44,623 nt of DNA from the NCBI RefSeq assembly GCF_019511605.1, contig NZ_JAEUAV010000037.1, positions 1 through 44,623 on the forward strand, in the 5' to 3' direction. The translations under genes and the position numbers were made by a program. Numbering within the stretch: position 1 is the first letter of the stretch; each line of letters begins with the position of its first letter. Below are positions 43,457 through 44,623 of the stretch, in pieces. This DNA is from Paraburkholderia phenoliruptrix. GTDB lineage: Bacteria; Pseudomonadota; Gammaproteobacteria; Burkholderiales; Burkholderiaceae. The notes under the pieces were generated by a model that had not been told where the DNA came from, did not search any database, and was given only the letters and a program-made list of their open reading frames with translations.

Positions 43457-44389
43457 ATGAATCTTTCCTTTGAAGTCCTGCAGGTGCTCGACGCGGTCGA
43501 TCGGACCGGCACGTTTGCAAGTGCTGCAGAATCACTGCACAAGGTGCCCTCCTCGCTCACTTATCTGGTTCAGAAGCTGGAGCTCGATCTTGGCGTCAAG
43601 CTGTTCGACCGCAGCGGCCGGCGCGCCACGCTCACGCCGGCGGGACGCGTGGTGGTCGAAGAAGGCCGCCGCCTGCTTGCGGCCGCAGAAGACCTCGAAT
43701 TCAAGGCAAAGCGCATGGAACAGGGCTGGGAGCGCGACCTGTACGTGGCCGTGGACGAGATCATTCCGTTTGCGCTGCTATGGGATCACGTCGACGAGTT
43801 CTACAAGCTCAAGCTCGACACACGCCTGAATCTGTCGAAGGAAGTGCTGGGCGGTTCGTGGGATGCGCTGCTCACGCGCCGCGCCGATCTGATCGTCGGC
43901 GCGGCGGGCGACCCGCCGCTGATCCCCAACCTCGTCGCAAAGCCAATCGGCTCGCTGCGGCATGTGTTCGTGGTCGCGCCGGATCACCCGCTCGCAGCGT
44001 TGCCCGGACCATTGACGCTCGACGTGGTCGCGCGTCATCGTGCAGTAGCAATCGGCGACACGTCGCGCAAGCTCGCGCCGCGCACCATCGCAATTGCCGA
44101 CCATCAGGAAGTGCTGACCGTTCCGACGCTCGAAACCAAGCTCGCCGCGCAGTTGCGCGGGCTTGCCGCGGGCACCATTCCCGAATGTCTCGCCGTCGAT
44201 GCGCTCAAGAGCGGCGAGCTGGTCCAGAAAGAAGTGCTAGGCATGCGCGAGATCACGCATTTCTATCTGGCGTGGCGCGACGACGAAACGGGCAAGGCAC
44301 TGCGCTGGTGGGTGGAGCGGCTCGACCGCCCCGACCTGATCGACAGGGCTGTGCAACAACATATATTGCACACGCAGTCCGAGGGGTGA
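43457..44389 (+). CDS. LysR family transcriptional regulator
   Basis: The 310-residue regulator has the HTH FEVLQVLDAVDRTGTFASAA, then SSLTYLVQKLELDLGVKLFDR, and a C-terminal effector domain. The HKVPSSLTYLVQKLE recognition region and the IIPFALLWDHVDEFY segment set it apart from the upstream LysR protein, so they are not a recent duplication. The start at 43457 (MNLSFEVLQ) is preferred over a longer frame to 43406. Its target is unknown. Confidence 0.87.
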   Translation: MNLSFEVLQVLDAVDRTGTFASAAESLHKVPSSLTYLVQKLELDLGVKLFDRSGRRATLTPAGRVVVEEGRRLLAAAEDLEFKAKRMEQGWERDLYVAVDEIIPFALLWDHVDEFYKLKLDTRLNLSKEVLGGSWDALLTRRADLIVGAAGDPPLIPNLVAKPIGSLRHVFVVAPDHPLAALPGPLTLDVVARHRAVAIGDTSRKLAPRTIAIADHQEVLTVPTLETKLAAQLRGLAAGTIPECLAVDALKSGELVQKEVLGMREITHFYLAWRDDETGKALRWWVERLDRPDLIDRAVQQHILHTQSEG

Positions 44390-44535
44390 GCGAGGCCGCG
44401 GGATTCGCCCGATACTTGACGGTGCGAGCGGCTTTGATGGGAACTAGCCGCTTTATCCGATGTTAGCGGCGGTATGCCGCGCTTGAGGCTTATCCGCTCC
44501 TGCGGCTTGATCGTTCATTCAGCGCCCGTCTTCAA

Positions 44536-44553
44536 CCTCAGCGACCTCAGCGA
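44536..44553. repeat. Two tandem 9-bp units CCTCAGCGA
   Basis: CCTCAGCGA occurs twice head to tail, followed by a decayed third unit, in non-coding DNA near the right end. Confidence 0.5.
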
Positions 44554-44610
44554 CCTTCGCTCACCCGTGGCGGTCGCGAACGCCTGGCAAGCGAAGCACC
44601 CGCTTGCCCC

Positions 44611-44623
44611 CTGTCTCTTATAC
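44611..44623. other. Sequencing-adapter remnant (Nextera transposase end) at the contig end
   Basis: The window ends in CTGTCTCTTATAC, identical to the first 13 bases of the Nextera adapter/Tn5 mosaic-end sequence. A 13-base exact match at the very end of a contig is almost surely untrimmed adapter, not genome. Confidence 0.92.

Noticed and set aside
1..44623. CRISPR arrays, rRNA, tRNA genes, insertion sequences or prophage genes
   Set aside because: No spaced repeat array, no cloverleaf or rRNA sequence and no transposase or integrase motifs were recognised on either strand.

Overview
The window is high-GC DNA from a member of the Burkholderiaceae, most likely Burkholderia, Paraburkholderia or Caballeronia. 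The basis is the combination of hopanoid head-group genes (hpnI, hpnJ, hpnK), a second 'N-type' rotary ATPase operon, an arginine deiminase operon and the protein sequences themselves. It looks like a whole draft-assembly contig: the left end cuts into a DUF1488 gene, and the last 13 bases match the start of the Nextera transposase adapter.

Layout. 0-0.3 kb: 3' part of a DUF1488 gene. 0.6-8.5 kb: hopanoid extension genes on the minus strand (hpnK, hpnI, a small membrane protein, an hpnL-like gene, hpnJ) with an OmpR-type response regulator/histidine kinase pair embedded among them on the plus strand. Upstream of each hpn transcription unit lies an identical 17-bp direct-repeat box (CTGAAG-N5-CTTAAG, PmrA-box-like) with a -10 element at the same spacing. 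8.7-9.2 kb: CreA family protein. 9.6-12.5 kb: ClpK/ClpG-like AAA+ disaggregase. 12.7-19.3 kb: complete nine-gene N-ATPase operon atpDCQRBEFAG (minus). 19.6-24.3 kb: arcDABC (plus), diverging from atpD. 24.4-28.1 kb: an AT-richer pair, a polytopic membrane protein and a HAD-UbiA fusion. 29.1-32.7 kb: a putrescine catabolism operon (puuD-, puuA- and spuC-like). 32.9-35.1 kb: TerB-like protein, NhaR-like regulator, TerC family protein. 35.3-37.5 kb: RcsB-like regulator, lipoprotein and beta-barrel, all minus. 37.5-39.5 kb: almost 2 kb without a recognisable gene, but with tandem minus-strand terminators. 39.5-44.4 kb: MFS transporter, D-2-hydroxyacid dehydrogenase and two LysR regulators.

How the genes work together. 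The arc operon makes ATP from arginine without respiration, and the divergent N-ATPase can spend ATP to move ions. The shared intergenic region has two FNR/ANR-like sites, one correctly placed (about -41) for each operon. A further FNR-like site sits about 41 bases upstream of a plausible start for the Clp gene. The 9-24 kb block therefore reads as a low-oxygen survival module. Separately, the two-component system inside the hopanoid cluster probably controls hopanoid glycosylation and ring modification through the duplicated box. This would tie envelope-stress sensing to hopanoid remodelling. Both regulatory models rest on motif spacing seen here and have not been tested.
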